A stretch of DNA of 64,000 nucleotides from CAYPNF01 sp964411985 (GTDB lineage Bacteria > Verrucomicrobiota > Verrucomicrobiia > Limisphaerales > J093). The translations under genes were made by a program, and so were the position numbers. The stretch spans positions 183,056-247,055 of the forward strand of contig CAYPNF010000004.1 in the NCBI GenBank assembly GCA_964411985.1. Reading direction: 5' to 3'. Shown here piece after piece: positions 36,971 to 46,798 of the stretch (its first letter is position 1; every line of letters starts with the position of its first letter). The notes under the pieces were generated by a model, which worked only from the letters and a program-made list of their open reading frames with translations, made no database searches and had not been told where the DNA came from.

Positions 36971-37945
36971 CTAGCGACTGGATTGGATGAAACGATCGTA
37001 CTCCTCGGCAACCTTGCCTTCGTTCTGGTCGCCGCTGTGGAAGAGAAAACGGTATCGGAAAGTGATGGATTTGCCGGCGGGCACCGTGACTTCTCCGGCT
37101 TTGGCAGGCTTCTTCTCGAAGTCATGGACGCCAAAAGGGTTTGCTGCGAACAGACCATAGTCCCGAACGTGCCACCAGGTCGGATAACTGGGATTCGTCG
37201 GATGGTCGAAAACCGCAACCCCCACTATCTTTCCCTGGACGGGGCCGTAGTAATCGCACCATTTCGCCCGTTTTCCCCAGGTGTCACCATCTTTGGCCCC
37301 CTCGCTGTTCACGATACGACCTGCGCCAGGTTTCTTGTCCCGGACGAGGCGCATCGTTTCCGCCAGGCGGATCGCCATTGTACCTTCCTTTGTGTCGCCC
37401 AGAACCAGATCCCCTTCGGAAGCGTGCAGGGTGACCTCAAAATCCAGGATGCGATCCTTGGAGCGGTTAGGTATGCGCATGGTGCGCGTATCCGTAGCGA
37501 CGGTCTTGCCCGAGAGTGCCACGTAGGCGTTCGTGGAACGGATGGTCCCGCCATTCTCTCCGGAACTCACCTCCAAGAAGCCTTTGTGCACCGTCTTGCC
37601 GGCTTTATTGCTTTCCGACCAAAAGTCCTCCCCATTCATCTCTCCATGAGCCCACCAGAGAGAACGGTGATGGGGGTGGTCGTGTTCCTCACCTTCCCCC
37701 TTCTCCATGGGCCATTGGCGGGACATTGCCAGCCCGTCAGCGTTCAGGATTGGGTAGAAATAGGGCCGGGAGGCTCCTTCAAAAACGTACTCCGTGAAGG
37801 GTTTTCCCTGGACCTGGATACGGAGTTTGCCCTGTTCTTGGGTGATGGCGACTCCCTTGCTGTCGGCGGCGAAGGAGGCAACGAGGGACGAGGAGAGCGC
37901 GGAGAGAATAAGGGTCCGTACGACCACGCGATAATCGGCTTTCAC
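36971..37945 (-). CDS. PmoA-like (DUF6807) exported protein
   Basis: 324 residues. A signal peptide (TLILSALSSSLVASFA) precedes a beta-sandwich domain with several His-rich segments: GEEHDHPHHRSLWWAHGEMNG and WWHVRDYGLFAANPFGVHD. The family (DUF6807, named after methane-oxidation-gene neighbours) often lies next to Gfo/Idh/MocA dehydrogenases in Planctomycetota and Verrucomicrobiota, as here. The His cluster suggests a metal or sugar site. Function unproven. Confidence 0.87.
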   Translation of the reverse strand: MKADYRVVVRTLILSALSSSLVASFAADSKGVAITQEQGKLRIQVQGKPFTEYVFEGASRPYFYPILNADGLAMSRQWPMEKGEGEEHDHPHHRSLWWAHGEMNGEDFWSESNKAGKTVHKGFLEVSSGENGGTIRSTNAYVALSGKTVATDTRTMRIPNRSKDRILDFEVTLHASEGDLVLGDTKEGTMAIRLAETMRLVRDKKPGAGRIVNSEGAKDGDTWGKRAKWCDYYGPVQGKIVGVAVFDHPTNPSYPTWWHVRDYGLFAANPFGVHDFEKKPAKAGEVTVPAGKSITFRYRFLFHSGDQNEGKVAEEYDRFIQSSR

Positions 37946-38058
37946 GTAGGTGAATGTAGAAATCGCGGATTCAAAGGGTCAACACAAAACTCACTGCAAA
38001 GCATGCAGGGGGCGTACCCTATCCCTGGAAAATGCGAGCCGCCAGCAGCGGAAACGGG

Positions 38059-39264
38059 TTAGGACACGGGGTGCAAGAACTCAGCGACGGGCGTCCGGTA
38101 GGCTTTGAGTGCAGGCAAGATACCCGCAACCGCTCCCAGGAATGTCAGGAGCAGGGGAGTGGTGATCAAGACCCATTCGAAGGCGAAGGTATTCAGCACC
38201 ACTCCTGTCTGGGAGCGAATGATGGAAGCGGTGATGGTAAGAATGATCGCGTGGAAGCCCCACCCGATCAGGCAGCCCAAGGCAGCGATAGCCGTTGACT
38301 CGGCAACGATCGCCCCGAAAACAGTGGAACGGTGAGCACCGAGGGCGCGAAGGATCGCAATATCGCGTTTCCTTTCGTTCATGGAGTTGTTGAGGCTGGC
38401 AACGACCGAGCCAATGGCCACGAGTGCCACGAGGTAAGCCACCAACTCCAACACGCGACTGAGCCAGGCCAATTTCTCGAACAGCTGCGCTACGATCGTG
38501 GAGATAGGCCAGGCAAAGGTCAGAGATCGGCCCTGGCGGTTGTACACTTGATCCAGTCGCAGCCCGGCCGCAGGAGTCACCAGCTTGACCAGGATGGCGC
38601 TCAGGTCCGTCGCAGCGGCAGGATCATGCCCTCCCATGCGCTGAACCCCCTCGAGGGGAATCCAAATCACTTGATCAGCGGGCGTGTTGGATGGTTCGAG
38701 AACTCCGACAACCAGGTAACACTCTTCGTGGTGGGTTTCTCCGCCCGATTCAAGGCCGTGTTGCGGGTGAAACTCCTGTCCGACCTGCAAGCCGATTTGC
38801 TGCGCGACGTAGCTGCCGACGACCGCTTCCTGGTAACCCATCTCAAAAAGGCGTCCGCCGGGTCGGACCTGGAGTTTCTCACCCTCTTGGGACTGGGCAT
38901 GCACGAAGAACTCGGCGGTTGTACCGACGATCCGGGATCCCTTGTAGCTATCTCCGGTGGCCAAAGGAATCGCCGCCTCCACCCCTGCCGCCGCCTGGAT
39001 GGCAATGAGGTCCTGGAAAGTGATGTTGCCCGGCGAAGCTTCCAGATGGAAAATTGCGTTCAGCACCAGTTGCAGTTTGGAAGCGCGGGCTCCGAGTACC
39101 GCATCAAAACCTCCGTCGGAACCCGAGAAAGCTGCCGTGGACTGGTTCCGGATGGTCCACACGGACATCCAGAGACCGGCGGCGAGGCCGATCGAGACTG
39201 CGGTAATGAGAGTCGAAAAGGCGTGTTGCCTTAGGCTTTTCCGCACCAGGAGGGGAAGAGTCAT
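38059..39264 (-). CDS. FtsX-type ABC transporter permease
   Basis: 401 residues from the ATG at 39264, which overlaps the stop of the ATPase gene upstream by 4 bp (ATGA). An N-terminal membrane segment (FSTLITAVSIGLAAGLWM) precedes a large extracytoplasmic domain, then three C-terminal helices (LVAYLVALVAIGSVVASLNN, AIAALGCLIGWGFHAIILTI, LLTFLGAVAGILPALKAY). This is the MacB/LolE half-transporter layout. With the ATPase and the DUF3299 protein it forms a three-gene operon, probably for export or mechanical transfer of a lipid or protein substrate. Confidence 0.9.
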   Translation of the reverse strand: MTLPLLVRKSLRQHAFSTLITAVSIGLAAGLWMSVWTIRNQSTAAFSGSDGGFDAVLGARASKLQLVLNAIFHLEASPGNITFQDLIAIQAAAGVEAAIPLATGDSYKGSRIVGTTAEFFVHAQSQEGEKLQVRPGGRLFEMGYQEAVVGSYVAQQIGLQVGQEFHPQHGLESGGETHHEECYLVVGVLEPSNTPADQVIWIPLEGVQRMGGHDPAAATDLSAILVKLVTPAAGLRLDQVYNRQGRSLTFAWPISTIVAQLFEKLAWLSRVLELVAYLVALVAIGSVVASLNNSMNERKRDIAILRALGAHRSTVFGAIVAESTAIAALGCLIGWGFHAIILTITASIIRSQTGVVLNTFAFEWVLITTPLLLTFLGAVAGILPALKAYRTPVAEFLHPVS

Positions 39265-39965
39265 GATTTGGGCTTCGCGGAGGTTAGGGCGCGGTTTAGC
39301 TGGTGAAAGTCCTGGGTGCACTCAAACATGCTTAGTACTTCCCGATCGTGAGAGACCAACAACAACGCGGCGCCTTGTTCACGGCAGGTTTCCCGGATGA
39401 GTTGCACCGATTCCTGGGCGTTGTGCGGATCGAGGTTTCCGGATGGTTCATCTGCCAGCACCAACTTGGGATGGTTGGCCAGGGCCCTGGCAACTGCCAC
39501 CCTTTGCTGCTGGCCGGCGGAAAGTTGCTTGGGATAATGGTGCATCCGATCCTGCAGCCCAACCCGATGCAGGAGTGAGGCGGCGAGTTGGGGGTTTGGC
39601 CCTGGGCCAAAAGACATGCCGAGCAGCACGTTTTCCAGGCAAGTGTAACCCTGAAGCAGGTTGAAAGTCTGAAAGATGTAGCCGAGCGTTGTAGCCCGGA
39701 GCCGGTCACGTTTCGACTCGGGGAGATCGGTAACCACATGGTCACCGACCTGGATAGTCCCTGAGTCGGGGGCAAGGATGCCTGCGATCAGATGGAGGAA
39801 TGTGGTCTTTCCGGAGCCACTGCGACCATGCAGGGCCAGCTGAGCGCCCCTCGGCAGGGCGAAAGCCGGGATATCGATGACCAAATGACTCGCTTCGTCC
39901 GGAGCGCGAAAGCGTTTCTGGAGAGCGCGGATTTCTACGATGGCAGAAAGGTTGCTGGGCAGCAT
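39261..39965 (-). CDS. ABC transporter ATP-binding protein (MacB/LolD type)
   Basis: 234 residues. Walker A GRSGSGKTT, a Q-loop (YIFQTFNLLQG), the signature LSAGQQQRVAVARAL, Walker B LVLADEPSGNLD and the H-loop LLVSHD are all present. Length and the absence of extra domains match the LolD/MacB ATPase group. It overlaps the permease gene by ATGA and starts 18 bp after the DUF3299 gene stop. Confidence 0.93.
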   Translation of the reverse strand: MLPSNLSAIVEIRALQKRFRAPDEASHLVIDIPAFALPRGAQLALHGRSGSGKTTFLHLIAGILAPDSGTIQVGDHVVTDLPESKRDRLRATTLGYIFQTFNLLQGYTCLENVLLGMSFGPGPNPQLAASLLHRVGLQDRMHHYPKQLSAGQQQRVAVARALANHPKLVLADEPSGNLDPHNAQESVQLIRETCREQGAALLLVSHDREVLSMFECTQDFHQLNRALTSAKPKS

Positions 39966-39983
39966 GGCGAGTCCGTATGCCGT

Positions 39984-40655
39984 TTAGTTAGAGTTGGGGC
40001 GGGAGGTATTGTCGGGGTTGATGTCGGCATCGTCCATCCGGTAGATCCCGGTCAAGTAGCCTTGAATGTACATTTCACCGACCTGCAGCTTGCCTGTGAC
40101 CTTGTAGGCTGCCTGCAAGTCGGGATCGAAGTCTTTGGTTTTTAGCGAGACTCGCATGAAATGGTTAATCTGGGCCTGCGGGCCGAAGCAGCAGGTACCT
40201 CGATCCTTCAGGAGCAGGAACTCCGTGGTTTTTCCGGCCTTCATGCGGAGGGGAAGGACATACCCCGAAACGGAGACTCTCTGCCCACCATATGCTTTGG
40301 CCCAATCGGGGATCACATCATCGGAGCGGATCAGGGAACGTCCTGAATTCGTGGGGGAGTAATACTCATAAACTTCGTACTTGAAAGCAGACAAACGGTC
40401 AAAGCTCAGCTGAAGGACGCCGTCCACAACCTTCTCAGGCGTGGTCGGAAGAGGGACACGAGTGGTGTTCTGGGAAGCGCTGATGTTCGTGGAGAGGTTG
40501 GACGAAATGGGAACTCCTCGGCGCGGAGGCACCGTGGCAGGGGTTTGTCCCCAAGACTCCATTGTTGGCAGGGCCAGCAGCCAGGCGAGCAGGAGAGTCA
40601 GCCTGCACTGCGGAGCAGCGTTTCTACAAGCCAGGTTGAACCATACGGTGTCCAT
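39984..40655 (-). CDS. Secreted DUF3299 protein in an ABC transporter operon
   Basis: 223 residues from the ATG at 40655 (the frame extends upstream without signal-like sequence). A signal peptide (LTLLLAWLLALPT) and a Pro/Thr/Ser-rich linker precede a small domain with SGYVLPLRMKAGKTTEFLLL, DRGTCCFGPQAQINHFMRV and YIQGYLTGIYRMDD, matching DUF3299. The Cys-Cys pair may be redox active or metal binding. It is the first gene of the operon with ATPase and permease, as DUF3299 genes often are. Function unknown. Confidence 0.8.
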   Translation of the reverse strand: MDTVWFNLACRNAAPQCRLTLLLAWLLALPTMESWGQTPATVPPRRGVPISSNLSTNISASQNTTRVPLPTTPEKVVDGVLQLSFDRLSAFKYEVYEYYSPTNSGRSLIRSDDVIPDWAKAYGGQRVSVSGYVLPLRMKAGKTTEFLLLKDRGTCCFGPQAQINHFMRVSLKTKDFDPDLQAAYKVTGKLQVGEMYIQGYLTGIYRMDDADINPDNTSRPNSN

Positions 40656-40944
40656 GTCCAGGCTAGTATCATAGACCGAATCCGACCGCCGCGCCAGTGT
40701 GGCATCCTTATTGCGGGTGATGGGGGAATGCCACCTGAAGCGTTTGGCGTGCGCACCCTTAACTTCCAGATCCTGTCGCCATTGTGGTTGACAGGCAGGC
40801 ATTGTTCTGTTGTCTTATTTCGCAACTTGACATCCAACCTGAATAAGCGACTTGCAGTCGGCTTGGCATTGTAGCAGGGCAGGTGATTCTATTTGATCTA
40901 TTAAACTCACAAGTACGATCTCTAAAAGGGTGGTCCGCATAATC

Positions 40945-43765
40945 ATGAGCGTCGGGCAATTCGCGGTGCCGAAGGGTCTTTTCCTTGTTTTGCTATTTCT
41001 GGCAAAACAATCGGTTATGGCTGAAGTGCCTGGCCTGCTCAGCTACCAAGGCCGCCTTATGGTCGGACCTTCGGTCTTTGAAGGGACCGGTGAGTTGAAG
41101 TTTGCCTTGGTCAATCCTGATGCTTCAAGGACCTGGTGGCTCAACGCCCCGGACCTCAATGGGGACGGTCAGCCGGACCAGTCAGTCTCGGTTCCGATCA
41201 CGCGCGGCCTCTACTCTGTCTTGTTGGGGGACACCAATCTGCCCCACATGGCGAGCTTGCCGGCGGATGTTTTCACAAATAGCGCGGTCTACCTCCGGGT
41301 CTGGTTCGCGCACGGGACTAACGATTTTCAAGTCCTCAAACCTGACCAGCGGGTGGCTGCCGCGGGCTATGCCATGATGGCTGCGGCGGTAGCGGACGGG
41401 GCCATCACTGCTGCGAAACTGGCTCCGGGAGCCGTCAGCGCTTCCAGTTTGGCCGCCGGGACCCTGTCTGACTCGCGGCTTTCGGGTAATGTGGCGCTGA
41501 AGAACGGAAACCAGGCTTTCACGGGGATCAACACCTTCACGAACCCCACGAACGCGTTTGTAGGCCGGTTCAGTGGCGACGGGGGAGGCTTGAGCAACGT
41601 CGCTGCAGCCACCTTTGGCGGCGCGGTAAGCGATTCCCAGCTGCCAGCGAACGTTGCGCGGTTGAACGGCGGGGCTACCTTTAGCGGCGCAGTCCGAGCA
41701 TCCGGGTTTACGGGCGATGCCGCCAACTTGGTGAACGTGCCCGCCAGCCAACTGACGGGTACGGTGGGGGATGGCCATCTCTCATCGAACGTGGCCTTGA
41801 AGGATGGCGATCAGACCTTTGGGGGGATCAACACCTTCAATAACGGTAGCAATCGATTCACTGGAGATGGCTCGGGTTTGAGCGGTTTGAACGCCGCTAA
41901 CGTGACGGCGGGCACCTTATCTGACACTCGGCTCTCCACCAACGTGGCTCGATTGAGCGGGGATCAGCGCTTCCAAGGTGTTAACACCTTCACGAACCCC
42001 GCGAATGCATTTGTGGGCCGGTTCAGTGGCGACGGGGGAGGCTTGAGCAACGTCGCTGCAGCCACCTTTGNNNNNNNNNNNNNNNNNNNNNNNNNNNNNN
42101 NNNNNNNNNNNNNNNNNNNNNNNNNNNNNNNNNNNNNNNNNNNNNNNNNNNNNNNNNNNNNNNNNNNNNNGCGGCGCGGTAAGCGATTCCCAGCTGCCAG
42201 CGAACGTTGCGCGGCTGAACGGGAGCGTCAGTTTTAGCGGCACGGTGCGTGCGTCCGGGTTTACAGGAGACGCTGCAGGTTTGGCCAATGTCCCTGCCAC
42301 CAGTGTGGTTGGTACGCTCGCCCCGGACAGAATTCCCGAACTGGACTCTGGCAAGATCACCAGCGGCGTCTTGAATCTTCACCGGATTCCACCCTTGGAT
42401 GCGGCCCAGGTAACGAGTGGGAGGTTGCCTGCGGAGCGGTTGCCGAGCAATTTGGCCTATAAAGACACCGACCTGCTCTCCGCAAGCAATAGCTTGGCCG
42501 CCCAGTGGTCCGCAGCGGCTGTGGCGCTTCAGAGCCAGATTGCCGGGCTGAATGCACAAATCCAGGCCCTTTCCAACCAGGTTGTCAGCCTTTCCAATAG
42601 CGTCCAAGCCAGCGGATTTGTCACGGTTTCGAGCCTTGCCTCGGATCCGCACCTGACTGCGGCGGGCTATGCACCTTTCCTGACTGCGGCGGCTCCCGTC
42701 TGGACGAACGGTTCTTCCACCAACGCCCTCTCGGCTCGCTACGGCCACGCTGTGGTTTGGACAGGGAGTGAGATGGTCATCTGGGGCGGCTCGATTGGCG
42801 CCGGGGTCAGCTCAAGCTCAGGCGGGATGTACAATCCCCAGCTGGATCAGTGGCGCTTGGTTTCGCCCGTGGACGCACCAGCGCCGCGCAGCTTGCACAC
42901 AGCGGTTTGGACGGGCCAGGACGCGATCGTTTGGGGCGGTAATTCCTCGGGGAGCTATTTGGGCAGCGGTGGCCGATTCCGGCCCAGTTTGCAGCAATGG
43001 TATCCGGTGACGGCGTCCGGCGGCCCGGCTGAACGTCAACAGCATGTGGCTGCCTGGACTGGCACCCGGATGGTGGTGTGGGGTGGTCGGAATGGCGGCG
43101 GCTTGCTGGACGATGGTGCGTGTTACGATCCCGTGGCGGACCAATGGAGCGCTTTGACTCTAGGCGGCGCGCCAGCGGCTCGTTGCGGGGCTACGGTTGT
43201 CAGTACAGGAAGTGGACTGGTCGTCTGGGGAGGCGAAGGAGTGAGCGGGGAGTTGAACAGCGGTGGACAACTGGTTTTTGACGGGAGCGGCCTCCCGGTG
43301 ACATGGCAGCCGGTAGGTTTGATGGACGCGCCCGGTGCTCGCAGTCGGCATTCTGCTGTGTGGACAGGACAAAAGATGATCGTATGGGGAGGCCAGGCGA
43401 ACGGTTCCTTCTTCGGAACGGGAGCAGTGTATGATCCTGCCGCCAATTCCTGGCAACCGATGTCCACGACCGGGGCTCCAACCGCGCGGAGTGGGCATAA
43501 TGCCGTGTGGACGGGGCAGGAGATGGTGGTTTGGGGTGGGGAGGATTCCTCAGGCGGATTGGGCTCGGGGGCTGCGTATGATCCATCCATCGACAGATGG
43601 CGGACTCTTACCTCGAACGGTGATTCCCAACCTCGGAGTGACGGTGGAGCGGTCTGGACAGGGGTGGAGTTCATCGTGTTTGGGGGAAAGGCGAATGGCC
43701 AGCCTTTGGGATCGCTCCAACGGTTGAGTCCGCTGCCGACCTGGTATTTGTATCGCAAGCTTTAG
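40945..43765 (+). CDS. Secreted fibre-like repeat protein with C-terminal Kelch propeller (crossed by gap)
   Basis: About 906 residues if the 100-N gap is removed; the frame left of the gap (+1) continues in the frame right of it only if the gap length is 0 or a multiple of three. A signal peptide (FLVLLFLAKQSVMA) leads into a module starting LLSYQGRLM and ending YSVLLGD, then repeats with the signatures GFTGDAANLVNVPASQLTGT, FSGDGGGLSNV and TLSDTRLSTNVARL. Such repeats resemble phage-tail-fibre or adhesin shaft units. A predicted helical segment (LQSQIAGLNAQIQALSNQVV) links to a Kelch propeller (VVWTGSEMVIWGGS-type blades). Probably an extracellular fibre or adhesin. The first gene of a seven-gene operon. 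Confidence 0.85.
41563..42214 (+). repeat. Direct repeat within the fibre gene, period about 453 bp
   Basis: A 55-bp segment at 41563-41617 recurs identically at 42016-42070, where the N gap begins. The sequence right of the gap (42171-42214) continues exactly as 41618-41661 does, so about 99 bp are identical across the gap. The 453-bp period is 151 codons and keeps the frame. Confidence 0.85.
42071..42170. other. Assembly gap of 100 N
   Basis: Exactly 100 undefined bases in the repeat region of the fibre gene; probably a placeholder of unknown size. The flanks join seamlessly as one repeat unit if the gap is removed, so the true length may be 0 or n x 453 bp. Confidence 0.95.
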
Positions 43766-43777
43766 CAGCAAGAAGTC

Positions 43778-45583
43778 ATGAACATGAAATCGTCGTTTCG
43801 AGTTCTGGTGGCGGTCTGGCTCCTAGCCATTTCCGCGCTTCCAGCTCGAGCCCAGTGGATCACCCAGTCCATGGATCTCAAGGCCGGGTGGAATGCGGTT
43901 TTCCTGCACGTGGACGCTTCGCATATTACCCTGGATCAACTCGTGGGGGAAGACCTTGCCAACCCCATCCAGGAGATCTGGGTGTGGAATCCATCCCCTT
44001 CCACGGCGCAGTATGTGGAGAGCCCGCAGACTCCGACGGGCACTGGGAGCCAGTGGGTGAGTTGGCTGAGATCGCCCACAGGCTCGCCTGATGCTCGTCG
44101 GCTGATTGCCAACACCGCCTGCCTGGTGCGCATCAGCACCAGTGTTCCGTCCTATGCCTGGAACCTCAAGGGTAAGCCTGTTCCTCCGCGATACAACTGG
44201 ACGACGACCGGTCTGAACTTCCTGGGATTTCCCACCTTGGCCGGGAGTCCCCCTTCGTTCGAGACTTTTCTGGCGCAGGCTCCAGACCTGCAGCTGAACG
44301 CCCAGATTTTCCAGTACTCGGGCGGAGAGTTGGGGGTTGGCAATCCGGCTCGCCTCTACGCTTTGCGCACCACTCCAGTGCGGCGGGGGGAAGCCTTTTG
44401 GATCAGGTCGGGAGACTACTTCAACCGGTATTTCGGTCCCTTCGAATTGGTGCTCCAATCGTCCGGCGGGGTGCAATTTGGCGATTCTTCGAGCCAATAT
44501 CAGTTCCGTCTGAAGAACCTGACCGCCAGCGTTCTCACTGTTACCGCTGCCTTGCTTCCATCGGAGGTTGTTCCTTCGGGCCAGCCGGCAGTGGTAGGTG
44601 CGCCCCCGCTGCTTTTGCGTGGGACTCAAAACACCACCAACTTGACTTATGGCTATACCAACTTCAGCAGTGGCGCCCGGCAGTGGACGCTTCAACCCGC
44701 TGGTCAAGTCGGGTCCGAGGTTGAGGTGGTGCTAGGGATTAATCGCTCCGAGATGTTCGGTAACGCAGGTGATCTCTACGCCGGGGTCCTACGGTTGACA
44801 GATTCCCTCCACTTTTCACAAGTGGACATGTCAGTATCCGCTACGGTCGCCGCGACGGCGGGCCTGTGGGTGGGCAGCGTGGCGGTCGATCAGGTGCAGC
44901 ATTACCTGAAGAGCTACGTGAAGAATGCCGACGGTTCCACGGCCGTCTCTCCTTCGGGAGCCTATGTGAAGGTGGGCACGAATACGTCGCTGGGGTCGGT
45001 GTCCCGTCCCTTTCCGTTGCGACTGATCCTGCACCAGGATGGGGCTGGCAAGGTGGTCCTGCTGCAAAGGGTCTACACAGGGGTAGGAATGGACACCAAT
45101 CCCGTGGTGGCTATCCAGGAATCATCCTTGCTCCAAGCACAACTCGCGTCGGCTCGCCGTATCAGCGCGGTCCACCTGCCGTGGTCCGCTGCGAACCGGC
45201 CGTGGCCCTGTCTGGGGGAACTGCGGCCGGGGACGAATCTGACCGCCACGATCGATCTTGCCTACGACGACACGACCTCCAATCCGTTCCTTCACACCTA
45301 CCACCCGGATCACGACAACCTGAATGCGACATTCAGCGATGTGCTACCCAGGGGGGAGGAATCCTACGGTGTCGGCCGCCTTATCACGTTGATTCTGACG
45401 GCACCCACCGGTGATTTTGCGAGCGTGACGAGTGGCAGCCAAACCATGACGGGCATGTATGAAGAAACGATCGATCTCCGCGGAAAGTCAAAACCGACCG
45501 GAACGGATTCGAGACAGTTTGGGGTGCGGGGTGGTTTCATCCTGCAGCGAATCAGCGACATCTCCACCATAACGACGCCATGA
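43778..45583 (+). CDS. Secreted protein of unknown function, second gene of the giant operon
   Basis: 601 residues, starting 12 bp after the fibre gene. A signal peptide (VAVWLLAISALPARA) is followed by WITQSMDLKAGWNAVFLHVD, a motif I do not recognise, and an all-beta body with WNPSPSTAQYV, LNFLGFPTLAG and ARLYALRTTPVRRGEAFWIRSGDY. Its last codons overlap the next gene by 4 bp. Nothing indicates catalysis. Its fixed place between two fibre-like proteins suggests a structural or assembly role. Confidence 0.75.
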   Translation: MNMKSSFRVLVAVWLLAISALPARAQWITQSMDLKAGWNAVFLHVDASHITLDQLVGEDLANPIQEIWVWNPSPSTAQYVESPQTPTGTGSQWVSWLRSPTGSPDARRLIANTACLVRISTSVPSYAWNLKGKPVPPRYNWTTTGLNFLGFPTLAGSPPSFETFLAQAPDLQLNAQIFQYSGGELGVGNPARLYALRTTPVRRGEAFWIRSGDYFNRYFGPFELVLQSSGGVQFGDSSSQYQFRLKNLTASVLTVTAALLPSEVVPSGQPAVVGAPPLLLRGTQNTTNLTYGYTNFSSGARQWTLQPAGQVGSEVEVVLGINRSEMFGNAGDLYAGVLRLTDSLHFSQVDMSVSATVAATAGLWVGSVAVDQVQHYLKSYVKNADGSTAVSPSGAYVKVGTNTSLGSVSRPFPLRLILHQDGAGKVVLLQRVYTGVGMDTNPVVAIQESSLLQAQLASARRISAVHLPWSAANRPWPCLGELRPGTNLTATIDLAYDDTTSNPFLHTYHPDHDNLNATFSDVLPRGEESYGVGRLITLILTAPTGDFASVTSGSQTMTGMYEETIDLRGKSKPTGTDSRQFGVRGGFILQRISDISTITTP

Positions 45584-46749
45584 GATTCGACCTATCCCGT
45601 TCCAGTTTTCCATTTTTGATCCTTCAACGTCCTATGAGCATCCACAACCGCTTCCAGTTCATGAAACAACCATCCATGTCCTCGGCCTTCGCTCGCCGGG
45701 TTTTCACTTCTCTTTTGGCTACGGCATGCCTTTTGGCCTCGGCCCAAGCGGCCGGCCCGACTCCGCCCGACAAGATGACCTACCAAGGGTATCTGGTGGA
45801 CGCGAATGGGGCCGCGCTGGCTCCCAGCAGCCCCGCCAATTACCCGGTTGTCTTCCGCATCTATGACGCCTCCCAAGGCGGCACCTTGCTGTGGTCGGAA
45901 GACCAGATTGTGACCGTGGACAAGGGCGGCTTCAGCGTGGTGCTGGGGGAGGGAACCCAGCACCAAAGCGAGCCACGGGATGCGCTATCTTCCGTATTCA
46001 GCTCGACGGGAGCGTCCGATCGCTACATCGGCATTAGCGTTACGATTGGCACGACCACCTCTGAGATCGCTCCTCGATTACGGTTGCTTCCAGCGCCCTA
46101 TGCGTTCCTGGCCAAGAGCGCGAACGGTCTGGTGGGCACCGATGGTCTGCCCTTGTTGACCACCGCTTCCGGTGGGGCACTCAATGCCGGAGGAAGTGTT
46201 TTCGCAGGGGGGAGCATCAACGCGGGGGACAGCCTCACCGCCAGCAACAGCGTAACGAGCGGTGGCAACATCACGGCCGCGGGTGCGCTTGGGTCCACGA
46301 GCCTCAATGTTACGGGCACCGCCACGGCTGGCACATTTGTTGGCAACGGCACCATTCCCGTGCGCGGCATCATTATGTGGTCGGGCTCGACGAACGAAAT
46401 TCCCGTCGGTTGGGCTTTGTGCGATGGACGGACAGTCGAAGGGCTGCAAACCCCGAATCTGCGCGACCGTTTTGTGATCGGCGCGGGGCAGGTGTTCTCG
46501 GTCAACGCTACGGGAGGGGCGACCAGCCAGACGTTGACCATTGCCCAGATGCCGAACCACAGCCATACCTACAGTGACGATTGGTTCGAACAGTGGAGCG
46601 ACTACTGGTGGGGCACTTTTTCAGGCGGTGCTTATGTTGGACATGCAAAGACGAAAACGGGCCAGCCCACGAGTGCGGTTGGCGGGAACTCTCCCGTTTC
46701 CATCATGCCGCCCTACTACGCCTTGGCCTATATCATGCGGGTCAAGTAA
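45580..46749 (+). CDS. Tail-collar-domain protein with signal peptide
   Basis: 389 residues; starts at 45634 or 45661 fit a signal peptide (SLLATACLLASAQA) better than the overlapping ATG at 45580, which I kept because of the ATGA junction. The N-terminal module (MTYQGYLVDANG ... GFSVVLGEG) matches that of the fibre protein upstream. A low-complexity Gly/Ala/Ser/Asn region (SVFAGGSINAGDSLTASNSV) leads to a phage-tail-collar domain: GIIMWSGSTNEIPVGWALCDG, LRDRFVIGAG, MPNHSHTYSDD and PPYYALAYIMRV. Such domains close the tips of phage tail fibres; here the protein is secreted and probably caps a surface fibre. Confidence 0.85.
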   Translation: MRFDLSRSSFPFLILQRPMSIHNRFQFMKQPSMSSAFARRVFTSLLATACLLASAQAAGPTPPDKMTYQGYLVDANGAALAPSSPANYPVVFRIYDASQGGTLLWSEDQIVTVDKGGFSVVLGEGTQHQSEPRDALSSVFSSTGASDRYIGISVTIGTTTSEIAPRLRLLPAPYAFLAKSANGLVGTDGLPLLTTASGGALNAGGSVFAGGSINAGDSLTASNSVTSGGNITAAGALGSTSLNVTGTATAGTFVGNGTIPVRGIIMWSGSTNEIPVGWALCDGRTVEGLQTPNLRDRFVIGAGQVFSVNATGGATSQTLTIAQMPNHSHTYSDDWFEQWSDYWWGTFSGGAYVGHAKTKTGQPTSAVGGNSPVSIMPPYYALAYIMRVK

Positions 46750-46798
46750 CGCTGCCGTAGGACGTGTGTAACCAAGTTCGAAATCCTGATTGAGGCTT

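Noticed and set aside
40945..43765. Two separate genes or a frameshifted pseudogene around the N gap
   Set aside because: Removing the 100-N placeholder restores one continuous frame with matching repeat sequence on both sides.
40945..46749. Prophage remnant, because of tail-collar and tail-fibre-like repeats
   Set aside because: Both proteins have signal peptides, and no head, terminase, lysis, integrase or other phage genes are nearby.
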